Origin: Streptomyces sp. GESEQ-35
GTDB taxonomy: Bacteria; Actinomycetota; Actinomycetes; Streptomycetales; Streptomycetaceae
DNA length: 64,000 nt
Direction: 5' to 3'
Assembly (NCBI RefSeq): GCF_017948485.1
Contig: NZ_JAFFSX010000039.1
Coordinates: 1 to 64,000, forward strand
The position numbers and the translations under genes were made by a program. Below the pieces are notes generated by a model that saw nothing but the letters and a program-made list of their open reading frames with translations, ran no database searches and was not told the origin of the DNA. Below are positions 36,051-44,195 of this stretch, piece after piece; position 1 is the first letter of the stretch, and every line of letters starts with the position of its first letter.

Positions 36051-36107
36051 CCGCCGGAGAGGGCATAAGTAAAGACAGGCTGTGAGTATTCAAAGGGGAG
36101 TCGCACA

Positions 36108-36956
36108 GTGGCACGGAAGCTTGCCGTCATCGGCGCCGGCCTCATGGGTTCCGGTATCGCCCAGGTCTCCGCGCAGGCGGGCTGGGACGTCGTTCTGCGC
36201 GACGTCACCGACGAGGCGCTGAAGCGGGGCACCGACGGCATCAAGGCGTCGTACGACAAGTTCGTCGGCAAGGGCAAGCTCGAGGCGCACGACGCCGACG
36301 CCGCTCTCGGCCGGATCACCGCGACCACCGACCTGGACGCCGTCGCGGACGCGGACATCGTCGTCGAGGCCGTCTTCGAGAAGCTGGAAGTCAAGCACGA
36401 GATCTTCCGTGCGCTCGACAAGATCGTGCGCGACGACGCCGTGCTCGCCTCCAACACCTCCGCCATCCCGATCACGAAGATCGCGGCCGTGACGGAGCGT
36501 CCGGAGCGGGTCGTCGGCACACACTTCTTCTCGCCGGTGCCGATGATGCAGCTGTGCGAGCTGGTCCGCGGCTACAAGACGAGCGACGAAACCCTCGCCA
36601 CCGCACGGGAGTTCGCCGAGTCCGTCGGCAAGACCTGCATTGTCGTCAACCGGGACGTGGCCGGGTTCGTGACGACCCGACTCATCTCCGCCCTCGTCGT
36701 CGAGGCCGCCAAGCTCTACGAGTCGGGCGTCGCGACCGCCGAGGACATCGACCTCGCCTGCAAGCTGGGCTTCGGCCATGCGATGGGACCGCTGGCCACC
36801 GCCGACCTGACGGGCGTCGACATCCTGCTGCACGCCACCGGCAACATCTACACCGAGTCCCAGGACGAGAAGTTCGCTCCGCCCGAGCTGATGCGCCGGA
36901 TGGTTGACGCCGGTGACATCGGGCGCAAGAGCGGGCAGGGCTTCTACAAGCACTGA
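36108..36956 (+). CDS. 3-hydroxybutyryl-CoA dehydrogenase
   Basis: 282-residue NAD(P)-dependent enzyme interconverting acetoacetyl-CoA and 3-hydroxybutyryl-CoA. NAD motif GAGLMGSG begins at residue 9. Catalytic region: NTSAIPITKIA, VVGTHFFSPVPMMQLCELV with the catalytic His, and NRDVAGFVTTRL. The C-terminal domain ends with GRKSGQGFYKH. In Streptomyces such enzymes feed butyryl- and crotonyl-CoA pathways (ethylmalonyl-CoA route) and fatty acid degradation. GTG start after AAGGGGAG. Confidence 0.93.
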   Translation: MARKLAVIGAGLMGSGIAQVSAQAGWDVVLRDVTDEALKRGTDGIKASYDKFVGKGKLEAHDADAALGRITATTDLDAVADADIVVEAVFEKLEVKHEIFRALDKIVRDDAVLASNTSAIPITKIAAVTERPERVVGTHFFSPVPMMQLCELVRGYKTSDETLATAREFAESVGKTCIVVNRDVAGFVTTRLISALVVEAAKLYESGVATAEDIDLACKLGFGHAMGPLATADLTGVDILLHATGNIYTESQDEKFAPPELMRRMVDAGDIGRKSGQGFYKH

Positions 36957-37020
36957 AACCGCACATGCCCCTGACGCATCACTCGCCGGGGTGAATTCGG
37001 TATCGGTTCGCTTACAGATG

Positions 37021-37055
37021 GCAACCTCTGACCGCTTCGCACAGTCAGAGGTTGC
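37021..37055 (+). terminator. Hairpin after the dehydrogenase gene
   Basis: Perfect 12-bp stem GCAACCTCTGAC (37021-37032) / GTCAGAGGTTGC (37044-37055), 11-base loop, 64 bases after the stop. Confidence 0.7.
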
Positions 37056-37106
37056 ATCACCGGGCATCACAACGCGGAGCACAAAGACGCACCACGGGGA
37101 GCGCAT

Positions 37107-37430
37107 ATGTTCATCAGGGGCGACCACGCCGAGCTGGTCGTCGGGGGCCGCCTCGACGTCCGCAGCGCGGCGGACGCCCGTACGGTCCTGCACTCGGCCG
37201 TCGACGACGGAGTCGGCGATCTGGTGCTGGACCTGTCCGAGCTGGATTCCTGGGACGCCACCGGACTCGGTGTGATCATGGGAGCCCACCGACGGGCCGG
37301 CCGCTGCGGCCGGCGCCTGGTGCTGCGCGACGTACCGCCGCAGATGCAGCGCCTGCTGGTGGCCACCCGGCTGCACCGGATCCTGGCCATCGAGGGCGGC
37401 ATCGGGGTGGAGTCGCTGCCCCGGGTGTGA
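37107..37430 (+). CDS. STAS-domain protein (anti-anti-sigma factor-like)
   Basis: 107-residue single STAS domain. LVVGGRLDVRSAADARTVLHSAV, LDLSELDSWDATGLGVIMGAHRRA and LVLRDVPPQMQRLLVATRL match the fold. The usual phosphorylatable position in SpoIIAA-like proteins is the Ser/Thr in D-S-x-G; here the corresponding stretch is WDATGLG, so T is the candidate. It probably binds an anti-sigma kinase, none of which is encoded nearby. ATG start after GGGAGC. Confidence 0.85.
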   Translation: MFIRGDHAELVVGGRLDVRSAADARTVLHSAVDDGVGDLVLDLSELDSWDATGLGVIMGAHRRAGRCGRRLVLRDVPPQMQRLLVATRLHRILAIEGGIGVESLPRV

Positions 37431-37688
37431 CGCCCGGCGTGGGCGGGACGCCGCGGGTCGGGCGTTCCGGTTGCGAAGCACACGACGCGCACAATCCTCA
37501 CGAGACTGTGACGTCTCGGACGGCGCGGTACCCCGGGCTGTCGTAGATACTGTGCGAAGGTTTAGGGTTCGCTCGCCCGCTGCCTGACAACCCTTCGAGC
37601 GGGCCCGGACCAGAAGCGACAGCGCGGTGTGCAACAGGCCGGGAGGGGCCGGTGCCGGCACACGACGCTTTTGGGGGGCTTGGAACCT

Positions 37689-40193
37689 ATGGACCCGAAC
37701 AACCGGGGACCCGAGGGGTACGGCCATGACGGTGACGGCGACATGCCGCGCCAGCGCCAGCCCAGGGAATCCCTCGCATCCGACTTCGGACAACACACGC
37801 CAGCACTCGCCCGTACCGTGCAACTCGTCTCGGGCGACTTCCTGCTCACCGTCAATCCCGTCGACGGCAGCGAGATCGAGGCCTGCCCGCCGGGCGAGCG
37901 GCCGGGGCGGCCGGTCAAGTTCACCGCGGCCGAGCGCGCCGAGGTGGACCGTGCGGCCAAGCCGCCCGTACCACCCGGGCCCAGCCTGCCCGCACTGCCG
38001 CTCCTGGCCCGCCAGGAGGAGCGCGAGCGGCTGGTACGGCTGCTCGCCCGCGGCCGCTCCGTACGCCTCACCGGTGCCGCCGGCTCCGGCCGCACCGCCC
38101 TTCTCGACGTGGTCGCCGAGGACTGCGCGGACCTCGCGCCCGACGGCGTCGTCCGCCTGGGCGGCCACCACCGCACCGCGAGCGACCTGCTCCACGACCT
38201 CTTCTACGCCGTCTACAACGCGCCGCTGCACCGCCCGGAACGGGACGAACTGCACGAACTCGTCCGGGAGATCGGCGCGGTCGTCATCCTGGACGACATC
38301 GAGTTCGGCGGCGCCGCGCTCGACGAACTGCTGGACACGACTCCCGAGTGCGCCTTCCTGATCGCCGCCACCCCGGACGTACCCGCGCCGTCCGCCGACT
38401 CGGCCGTCGAGGAGGTCTTCCTCAGCGGTCTCGACCGCGCGCGCGGTGTGGAGCTGCTCGAGCGGGCCGTCGGCCGCGTCCTCACCGAGGACGAGGCGAA
38501 CTGGGCCGGTGACCTCTGGTTCGAGTCCGAGGGACTGCCGCTGCGCTTCGTCCAGGCCGGTGCCCTGCTGCGGCAGCGCGACCGGTTGCGGGCCAGCGCC
38601 GACTCCTTCGACGAGTTCGGTGTCTACCAGGACGCCCCGGTCGACGCGCCCTTCGAGGCCGGCGACGGTCACGACGTACCGCTGCCGACGCTCGCCGAGG
38701 GAGCCGCGCCCGCCGCGCTACTCGCGTCCCGGATGACCGAATCGGCGCGGGACACCCTGCGGTTCGCCGTCGCGCTCGGCGGTGAGGTGCCGCACCAGGC
38801 ACATCTGCCCGCGCTGGTCGGCGACACCCACGCGGACGCCGCCCTCGGCGAGCTGCTGAGCTGCGCGCTGGTCTCCCCGGTTGGCTCCCGCTACCGGCTG
38901 GCCGCCGGGGTGCAGACCCAGCTGGAGGCCGTCGGATACGGCGACGACGTGCAGGGCCGGGCACTCACCGCCGCCCAGCACTACGCCTGGTGGGCCGGAC
39001 ATCCCTCGGTCACCCCGGAGCGGGTGTGCGCCGAGGCGGACGCCGTGCTCGCCGCCCTCGGAGTCATCGCACCCGTGACGACGCCGCCGGGAGAGGGCGA
39101 GGAGAGCGTCACCGTGCAGCTGGCCCGCACGGCCGCGCCCGCGTTCGCCGCGGGGCTGCACTGGAGCGCCTGGGACCAGGCCCTGCGCTACGGCTCCGAA
39201 GCCTCCCGGCTCACCGGCGAGGTGTCCGAACAGGCCTATTTCCACCACGAGCTGGGCATACTCGCGCTCTGCGCGGGACAGCTCGACGGGGCCCGCGCCG
39301 AGCTGGAGGCCTCCATCGGCCTGCGCGGCGCACTCACCGACAAGCGCGGCACCGTCGCCGGCCGTCGCGCGCTCGCCCTGGTCGCGGACCGCTCCGGCAC
39401 CCCTGTCGGCATCGGCGCCACCACGGGGGAGGAGGTGCCGGACGCCCGCTACGAGGAGTCGCAGTCGCCGCCCGGCGGTATCCCGGCGGCGTTCCCGCCC
39501 CTCCAGGCGCCTGCCGACCCCGCGACCCTCGTCACCCACCGGACCACACCCGGCCCGGCCGCCCACAAGGGCCGGGGCGGCCTCCGTGGCCTCGCCCGGC
39601 GCAACCTCGTGGCCGCGGGTGCGGGCGCGCTCCTCGCGGCCGTCCTCGGCACCGTGGTGACCCTCGGCGCCACGTCCAACAACGACCCGAAGACGCCGTC
39701 CAACGAGGTGGGTCCCAACCCGTCCGCCAGCCAGGGCCCCGGCGACGACAGCCTCGGCGCCGACAAGGCGGACGACGGCGACGACAGCGACAACTCCGGG
39801 GACGTCGGCGCGCCGACGAGCAGCCCGACCGACCCGGGCCCGGACGGCACCTACGGCACGTCCGACGACCCGACGCCCACGGACACCGACGAGCCTTCGG
39901 ACGATCCGAGCGGGACGAAGAAGCCGAGCGATCCGTCGTCGCCCACGAAGTCGCCGACGAGCAAGCCGCCGACGACATCGAAGCCGCCCACGTCTTCGAC
40001 GCCGACCCCGACGCCGACGCCGACATCTCCGTCACCGACGCCGACCCCGTCCGTGACGCCGTCCGGGACCCCGTCCAACTCCACCTCGGCCAGCGGCCCC
40101 GCCACCTCCAGCGCCCCCGCCACCAGCACCTCGGCAAGCGCCCCGGAGAGCAGCACGGCGGTCAGCCCCAGCAGCTCGGACGACGTGATCTGA
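37689..40193 (+). CDS. Membrane-anchored P-loop NTPase with Ser/Thr/Pro-rich extracytoplasmic tail
   Basis: 834 residues. A 100-residue N-terminal region precedes an AAA/STAND-like nucleotide-binding domain with Walker A GAAGSGRT (129-136) and Walker B VVILDDIE (about 198-205). An alpha-helical stretch (about 250-570) with repeats such as YFHHELGILALCAGQLDGARAEL looks TPR-like. A basic segment (RGLARRN) leads into one membrane helix (about 640-662), then a 170-residue tail of Asp, Ser, Thr and Pro with PTPTPTPT runs, probably a glycosylated wall-spanning stretch. The order implies NTPase inside, tail outside. Closest in style to STAND regulators; function unknown. ATG chosen at 37689. It has a strong shared terminator. 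Confidence 0.8.
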   Translation: MDPNNRGPEGYGHDGDGDMPRQRQPRESLASDFGQHTPALARTVQLVSGDFLLTVNPVDGSEIEACPPGERPGRPVKFTAAERAEVDRAAKPPVPPGPSLPALPLLARQEERERLVRLLARGRSVRLTGAAGSGRTALLDVVAEDCADLAPDGVVRLGGHHRTASDLLHDLFYAVYNAPLHRPERDELHELVREIGAVVILDDIEFGGAALDELLDTTPECAFLIAATPDVPAPSADSAVEEVFLSGLDRARGVELLERAVGRVLTEDEANWAGDLWFESEGLPLRFVQAGALLRQRDRLRASADSFDEFGVYQDAPVDAPFEAGDGHDVPLPTLAEGAAPAALLASRMTESARDTLRFAVALGGEVPHQAHLPALVGDTHADAALGELLSCALVSPVGSRYRLAAGVQTQLEAVGYGDDVQGRALTAAQHYAWWAGHPSVTPERVCAEADAVLAALGVIAPVTTPPGEGEESVTVQLARTAAPAFAAGLHWSAWDQALRYGSEASRLTGEVSEQAYFHHELGILALCAGQLDGARAELEASIGLRGALTDKRGTVAGRRALALVADRSGTPVGIGATTGEEVPDARYEESQSPPGGIPAAFPPLQAPADPATLVTHRTTPGPAAHKGRGGLRGLARRNLVAAGAGALLAAVLGTVVTLGATSNNDPKTPSNEVGPNPSASQGPGDDSLGADKADDGDDSDNSGDVGAPTSSPTDPGPDGTYGTSDDPTPTDTDEPSDDPSGTKKPSDPSSPTKSPTSKPPTTSKPPTSSTPTPTPTPTSPSPTPTPSVTPSGTPSNSTSASGPATSSAPATSTSASAPESSTAVSPSSSDDVI

Positions 40194-40217
40194 CGTTCCG
40201 CGCAGACGTCGCAGCAC

Positions 40218-40254
40218 AAGAGGGCCGGGTCCGTTTCACGGACCCGGCCCTCTT
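40218..40254. terminator. Bidirectional terminator between the NTPase gene and nucS
   Basis: Perfect 17-bp stem (40218-40234 with 40238-40254) and loop TTC, between two convergent genes. It reads AAGAGGGCC...GGCCCTCTT, giving a short U-tract in both directions. Confidence 0.93.
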
Positions 40255-40271
40255 CGTCGTAGAACTGCCCC

Positions 40272-40943
40272 TCAGAACAGCCGCAGCTTGTCGTCCTCGA
40301 TGCCCCGCATCGCGTCGTAGTCCAGGACCTGGCAGCCGATGCCGCGGTCGGTGGCGAGGACGCGGGCCTGGGGTTTGATCTCCTGGGCAGCGAAGACGCC
40401 GCGGACCGGGGCGAGGTGGGGATCGCGGTTCAGCAGCTCCAGATAGCGGGTGAGCTGTTCCACGCCGTCGATCTCGCCGCGCCGCTTGATCTCGACCGCG
40501 ACCGTCTGCCCGTCGGCGTCGCGGCACAGGATGTCGACGGGGCCGATGGCCGTCATGTACTCGCGGCGGATCAGCGAGTAGCCCTCGCCGAGCGTCTCGA
40601 TGCGGTCGGCGAGGAGTTCCTGAAGGTGTGCTTCCACGCCGTCCTTGATCAGGCCAGGATCTACGCCCAGTTCGTGCGAGGAGTCATGGAGGACCTCCTC
40701 CATCGTGATGATGAGCTTCTCGCCCGCTTTGTTGATGACGGTCCAGACGTCCTTCTCGTCGCCCTCTCCCTCCTTCAAGGTGCAGGGCGGCGACATCCAG
40801 TTCAGAGGCTTGTAGGCCCGGTCGTCCGCATGGATCGAGACGCTCCCGTCCGCTTTCACCAGGATCAGGCGGGGTGCGGAAGGGAGATGGGCGGTGAGCC
40901 GGCCCGCGTAGTCGACGGAGCATCGGGCAATGACGAGACGCAT
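40272..40943 (-). CDS. nucS: Endonuclease NucS (mismatch-specific)
   Basis: 223-residue NucS/EndoMS nuclease, which cuts both strands at mismatches and provides non-canonical mismatch repair in actinobacteria lacking MutS/MutL. The N-terminal DNA-binding domain (about 1-110) has RLILVKADGSVSIHADDRAYKPLNWM; the C-terminal RecB-like nuclease has GPVDILCRD and VAVEIKRRG with the D...E-x-K metal site, and QLTRYLELL. ATG at 40943 gives the usual MRLVIARC; the frame starts three codons earlier. Confidence 0.95.
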   Translation of the reverse strand: MRLVIARCSVDYAGRLTAHLPSAPRLILVKADGSVSIHADDRAYKPLNWMSPPCTLKEGEGDEKDVWTVINKAGEKLIITMEEVLHDSSHELGVDPGLIKDGVEAHLQELLADRIETLGEGYSLIRREYMTAIGPVDILCRDADGQTVAVEIKRRGEIDGVEQLTRYLELLNRDPHLAPVRGVFAAQEIKPQARVLATDRGIGCQVLDYDAMRGIEDDKLRLF

Positions 40944-41153
40944 GGTCGGCAACGCTACTCGACGGGCGCCCGTGAACGCGATTCGCCCTGGTTAACCCCT
41001 GTTCGTTTATGGCCGATTGTGAGCCTATTGAGAACGCTCCATGTACGCATTCTCCTGGTGCCGTCACCGTCCGTTGCTTACCGTATTAAACGGGAGGTCG
41101 CGATGTGTGTACGCAGCGTGCTCGGTATCGCGAACTCCTTTCCCTGTCCGGCA

Positions 41154-41172
41154 ACCCCCGTGATCCGGGGGT
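41154..41172 (+). promoter_or_regulatory. Hairpin next to the ribosome site of the SCO5389-like gene
   Basis: ACCCCCG (41154-41160) / CGGGGGT (41166-41172), 7 bp, ending 2 bases before the GAGAGGAG ribosome site. It could expose or occlude the site, or simply stabilise the mRNA 5' end. Confidence 0.35.
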
Positions 41173-41187
41173 GCGAGAGGAGAACCC

Positions 41188-41580
41188 ATGTCGCTCGACG
41201 TCTCACCGGCCCTACTCGAACAGGCCGAGCGAGGCGAGGTCGACGAAGCTGCCTTCGTCGACTGCGTCCGGACCTCCCTGCCCTTTGCATGGGAGATGAT
41301 CAGCTCCCTGGTGGCCCAGCTGAAGGTGGACGGCGGCCAGTTCGCCGACAACCAGACGCCCCCGCCGGACGAGCAGGCACGCGGCCAGCTGCTGCGTGCG
41401 CTTGCCAGTGACGCGATTCGCGGCGCGCTGCAACGGCACTTCGGTGTCCGGCTGGCCTTCCAGAACTGCCACCGGGTGGCGGTGTTCCCGCTCGACTCCT
41501 CGGTCGACGAGACGCTGGCCCGCTTCACCTCGGTCCGCAATCAGCTGCTCAACCAGTCCCCGGAACTCAGGGACTGCTGA
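41188..41580 (+). CDS. SCO5389 family protein, function unknown
   Basis: 130-residue soluble, mostly helical protein conserved in Streptomyces at this place (between nucS and the filP region). Visible stretches: FVDCVRTSLPFAWEMISSLVAQL and ALQRHFGVRLAFQNCHRVAVF. No catalytic motif or membrane segment. ATG after GAGAGGAG. The 244-base upstream gap has a TATTAA box around 41084 that may be its -10. Confidence 0.75.
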   Translation: MSLDVSPALLEQAERGEVDEAAFVDCVRTSLPFAWEMISSLVAQLKVDGGQFADNQTPPPDEQARGQLLRALASDAIRGALQRHFGVRLAFQNCHRVAVFPLDSSVDETLARFTSVRNQLLNQSPELRDC

Positions 41581-41596
41581 CGCAGTGAGCCGCCTG

Positions 41597-41645
41597 GCTT
41601 GCCGCTCCGTACGCGGGAGGTGCATTCAGTACTGGAGCGGCAAGC
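41597..41645. terminator. Stem-loop between convergent genes
   Basis: 12-bp perfect stem GCTTGCCGCTCC (41597-41608) / GGAGCGGCAAGC (41634-41645) with a 25-base loop, lying between the SCO5389-like gene and the convergent LLM gene. Confidence 0.65.
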
Positions 41646-41661
41646 TCCCGGGCGGGCCCGT

Positions 41662-42690
41662 TCACCGCAGGTGCGGGAGCACTTCGGCGCCGAGCCGGCG
41701 GACGTTCTCCTCGGTGGCCGCGAGGTCACCCGAGCCCTCGATCAGCAGGGCGAAGCGGGTGATGCCGGTCCGCTCGCTGGTCGCCGCAAGGCGGTCGGCG
41801 CACAGCCGCGGGGTGCCCACCGGGTGCAGTCCGCAGAGGAGTTCGGTGTAGGCCAGCGGATCGCGCATCTGGCGCGCGCGGCCGTCGACCGTGACATGGG
41901 CGTCCAGGCCCTGCTTCAGCCAGCCCGGCATCGCCTTCAGCAGCGTCTCCACCGCTTCGGTACGCCGGTCGGCGATCTGGCAGACGCCGGCCGAGACATG
42001 GGCCGCGCCGAGGATCTGGTCCGCCGGATGCCCGCACGCGCGCGCGTGCTTGCGCCACAGAGAGACCATCTCCGCCTTCTCCTCGTCCCCCACATGCATC
42101 CCGAGCAGCATCGGCAGCCCGCGCTCGGCGGCCAGCCGTACGCTCGCCGGTGAGGTGCACGCGAGGACGACCTCGGGTCCCGGGACACCGGACAGTGACT
42201 CCGACGGCCTTGGTACGACGGCCACTTCACGAAAGCCGAAGCGGTCTCCGTCCGCCGCCACCGAGGGTTCGCGCAACCAGCGCAGCAGCAGATCGAGTGA
42301 TTCCGGGTACGCCTTCTCGTAGGCCTCCAGGCCCGAGCCGAACACCTCCAGGTCGACCCACGGCCCGCCGCGCCCGACGCCCAGCGAGAAGCGCCCGCCG
42401 CTCGTCACATGCAGCAGCGCGGCCTGCTCGCCGAGGGCGACCGGGTGAACGGTGGGCAGTACGCTGACCGCCGTACCGACCCGGAGGCGGTGGGTGCGGC
42501 CGAGCAGTAACGCGGCCAGTGTGATGGCCGAGGGACAGGTGCCGTACGGCACGAAGTGGTGCTCGGCCAGCCAGACCGCGTCGAGCCCTGCCTCCTCAGC
42601 CACCTCCGCCGAGCGGACCGCGCGGTGCAGCGCCTCCCCCTGGCCCTGGCCCGGGAACTGGGCCGCCAACACGAAACTTCCTACGCGCAT
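41662..42690 (-). CDS. LLM class flavin-dependent oxidoreductase
   Basis: 342-residue luciferase-like (beta/alpha)8 monooxygenase using reduced FMN or F420. Family marks: GLDAVWLAEHHFVPYGTCPS, RLRVGTAVSVLPTVHPVALGEQAA, TSGGRFSLGVGRGGPWVD. The substrate is not deducible. ATG at 42690. The gene stands alone, with a repeat-rich 302-base gap upstream. Confidence 0.88.
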   Translation of the reverse strand: MRVGSFVLAAQFPGQGQGEALHRAVRSAEVAEEAGLDAVWLAEHHFVPYGTCPSAITLAALLLGRTHRLRVGTAVSVLPTVHPVALGEQAALLHVTSGGRFSLGVGRGGPWVDLEVFGSGLEAYEKAYPESLDLLLRWLREPSVAADGDRFGFREVAVVPRPSESLSGVPGPEVVLACTSPASVRLAAERGLPMLLGMHVGDEEKAEMVSLWRKHARACGHPADQILGAAHVSAGVCQIADRRTEAVETLLKAMPGWLKQGLDAHVTVDGRARQMRDPLAYTELLCGLHPVGTPRLCADRLAATSERTGITRFALLIEGSGDLAATEENVRRLGAEVLPHLR

Positions 42691-42798
42691 TGCCTATTCC
42701 TGCTTCCTTGGCTCCGACACGGAGCTCCCCCACCGGGCATAACCGTCTGACACGTGCCGAGGACACGGCTTGACGAAGAGATTTGCGGATTGTCTGGA

Positions 42799-42834
42799 GA
42801 ACGGATCAAGAAACGGATCGAGAACCAGATCGGG
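42799..42834. repeat. 12-bp tandem repeat, three copies
   Basis: GAACGGATCAAG, AAACGGATCGAG and AACCAGATCGGG in direct succession. Confidence 0.75.
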
Positions 42835-42848
42835 TGCGGACCGGTAAA

Positions 42849-42881
42849 GGAACTGGAAGGGATCTGGAAGGGATCTGGAAG
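42849..42881. repeat. 11-bp tandem repeat, three copies
   Basis: GGAACTGGAAG followed by two exact GGATCTGGAAG units, then a partial AGATCGG. The 11-bp period is one helical turn. Confidence 0.85.
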
Positions 42882-42992
42882 AGATCGGCCTGGAGGGGGA
42901 CTTGCGGTGATTGGTGCCCTACGCGTACCCCTGACCGCGCCGCGTAGGCTGGATATGGCCCGTGCTTCCTGTATAGCCCCGTGAGGTGTTCC

Positions 42993-43325
42993 GTGTCCCC
43001 GCGTCGCAACCGACCCAAGGGCAGTGAGTCGTCCGGCCGGAGCGCCGAGGACGACCGGTCGGGCCGTTACGGCGGCTGGGAGTCGATGGAGAGCTGGCAG
43101 GGCGAGCGGTGGAACGTGCGGCACGTGGCCGGGGCCAGTGCGCAGGGCAAGACGTATCGCTGCCCCGGCTGCGACCAGCTGATCCCCTCCGGTGTCCCGC
43201 ATGTCGTCGCCTGGCCGGAGCACTCGGGCGTCGACGAGCGCCGGCACTGGCACAAGGCGTGCTGGAACGCGAAGGACCGCCGCACCACGCGGGTGCAGCG
43301 GTCCAGGAACGCGCCGAAGTTCTGA
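42993..43325 (+). CDS. Small Cys/His-rich protein, probable zinc-binding
   Basis: 110-residue basic protein with a disordered N-terminus (to about 45) and a compact domain with YRCPGCDQLIPSGVPHVVA then RRHWHKACWN. The C-x2-C ... H ... H-x-x-x-C pattern suggests a zinc ribbon/HNH-derived fold, without the catalytic HNH residues. The GTG at 42993 follows GAGG by 6 bases. Streptomyces annotations often call this family ATP/GTP-binding, which the sequence does not support. Ends 6 bases from the convergent ABC permease gene. Confidence 0.75.
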   Translation: MSPRRNRPKGSESSGRSAEDDRSGRYGGWESMESWQGERWNVRHVAGASAQGKTYRCPGCDQLIPSGVPHVVAWPEHSGVDERRHWHKACWNAKDRRTTRVQRSRNAPKF

Positions 43326-43331
43326 CCGGTC

Positions 43332-44195
43332 TCAGACGTCCCGCTGCTCCTGAAGGGCGTAGGCGCCGACGAAGGCCGCGGCCGTGATGCCGAGGACGAT
43401 CCACAGCGGGTCCCAGCCGGAGGGGCCCGTCTCGGTGAGCGACTGGGAGTAGAAGACGCTCAGCTGGTTCGGGATCGAGTACTCGAACAGCGCCTGGCGC
43501 AGGTCCTCCAGCGAGGACGAGAACATGAACAGCGCGATCACCAGCGGGGCCAGGACGACGCCGATCATGATCGTGATGGCGCCCGCCGAGTGCCGGACGA
43601 TCGCCCCGACGATCAGCGAGAGCAGCCCGATCAGCGCGATGTAGAGGGACACGCCGACCGTGCCCTTCAGCCACTCCCCGCCGGTCGGCTCCCGGGCGCC
43701 GTCCACCATGCCCACCTGCACGAAGGCCACGAACGAGGTCGCCACCAGCGTCACCACGAACGCCACGGTGAAGAAGACGATCGCCTTCGCCGCCAGCACC
43801 CGCCCCCGCGAGGGGCATGCGGTCATCGTCGTGCGGATCATGCCCGTGCCGTACTCCGAGGCGGTCGTCAGCACACCGAGGGTGATGATGCACATGACGC
43901 CGAGGAGCAGTCCGAAGAAGCCCAGGGCCAGCGGGTTCTCGTCGCCCAGATCGTCGTTCGAGTTGGCGACCAGCGCGCCGGCCGACAGCCCGATGCCGAC
44001 GACGAGCAGCACGAACACGCCCAGTGTCCACATCGTGGAGCGCACCGACCGGATCTTCGTCCACTCGGAGGCGAGAGCGTGCCCGAGGTGCGTCCGGACG
44101 ACCGGGATCGGCGAGGTGTACGTCGGGAACGGCGAACCGGGCGCCGCCTGCCACGCGGGCGCGGCCTGCTGCGTCGGGGGCTGGGGCGTGCTCAT
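43332..44195 (-). CDS. ABC-2 type transporter permease, copy A
   Basis: 287-residue permease with a 40-residue Pro/Ala-rich N-terminus and six membrane helices (about 60-285). The ABC-2 mark ASEWTKIRSVRSTMWTLG precedes helix 1, and TTASEYGTGMIRTTMTACPSRGRVLAAK is the coupling loop. The start overlaps the stop of its ATPase gene by four bases. It pairs with the upstream ATPase; the second pair (copy B) is encoded just beyond. Substrate unknown; homologues often export peptides, lipids or antibiotics. Confidence 0.9.
   Translation of the reverse strand: MSTPQPPTQQAAPAWQAAPGSPFPTYTSPIPVVRTHLGHALASEWTKIRSVRSTMWTLGVFVLLVVGIGLSAGALVANSNDDLGDENPLALGFFGLLLGVMCIITLGVLTTASEYGTGMIRTTMTACPSRGRVLAAKAIVFFTVAFVVTLVATSFVAFVQVGMVDGAREPTGGEWLKGTVGVSLYIALIGLLSLIVGAIVRHSAGAITIMIGVVLAPLVIALFMFSSSLEDLRQALFEYSIPNQLSVFYSQSLTETGPSGWDPLWIVLGITAAAFVGAYALQEQRDV

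Larger units (their letters stand above)
42691..42992. other. 302-base spacer with short tandem repeats
   Basis: Divergent upstream region shared by the LLM gene and the small Cys/His protein gene. Purine-rich, and of lower GC than the surroundings. It contains two adjacent tandem repeat blocks (listed separately) and no convincing gene. Confidence 0.6.

Noticed and set aside
36957..37106. Riboswitch before the STAS gene
   Set aside because: Only a simple 12-bp hairpin, better explained as the terminator of the preceding gene.
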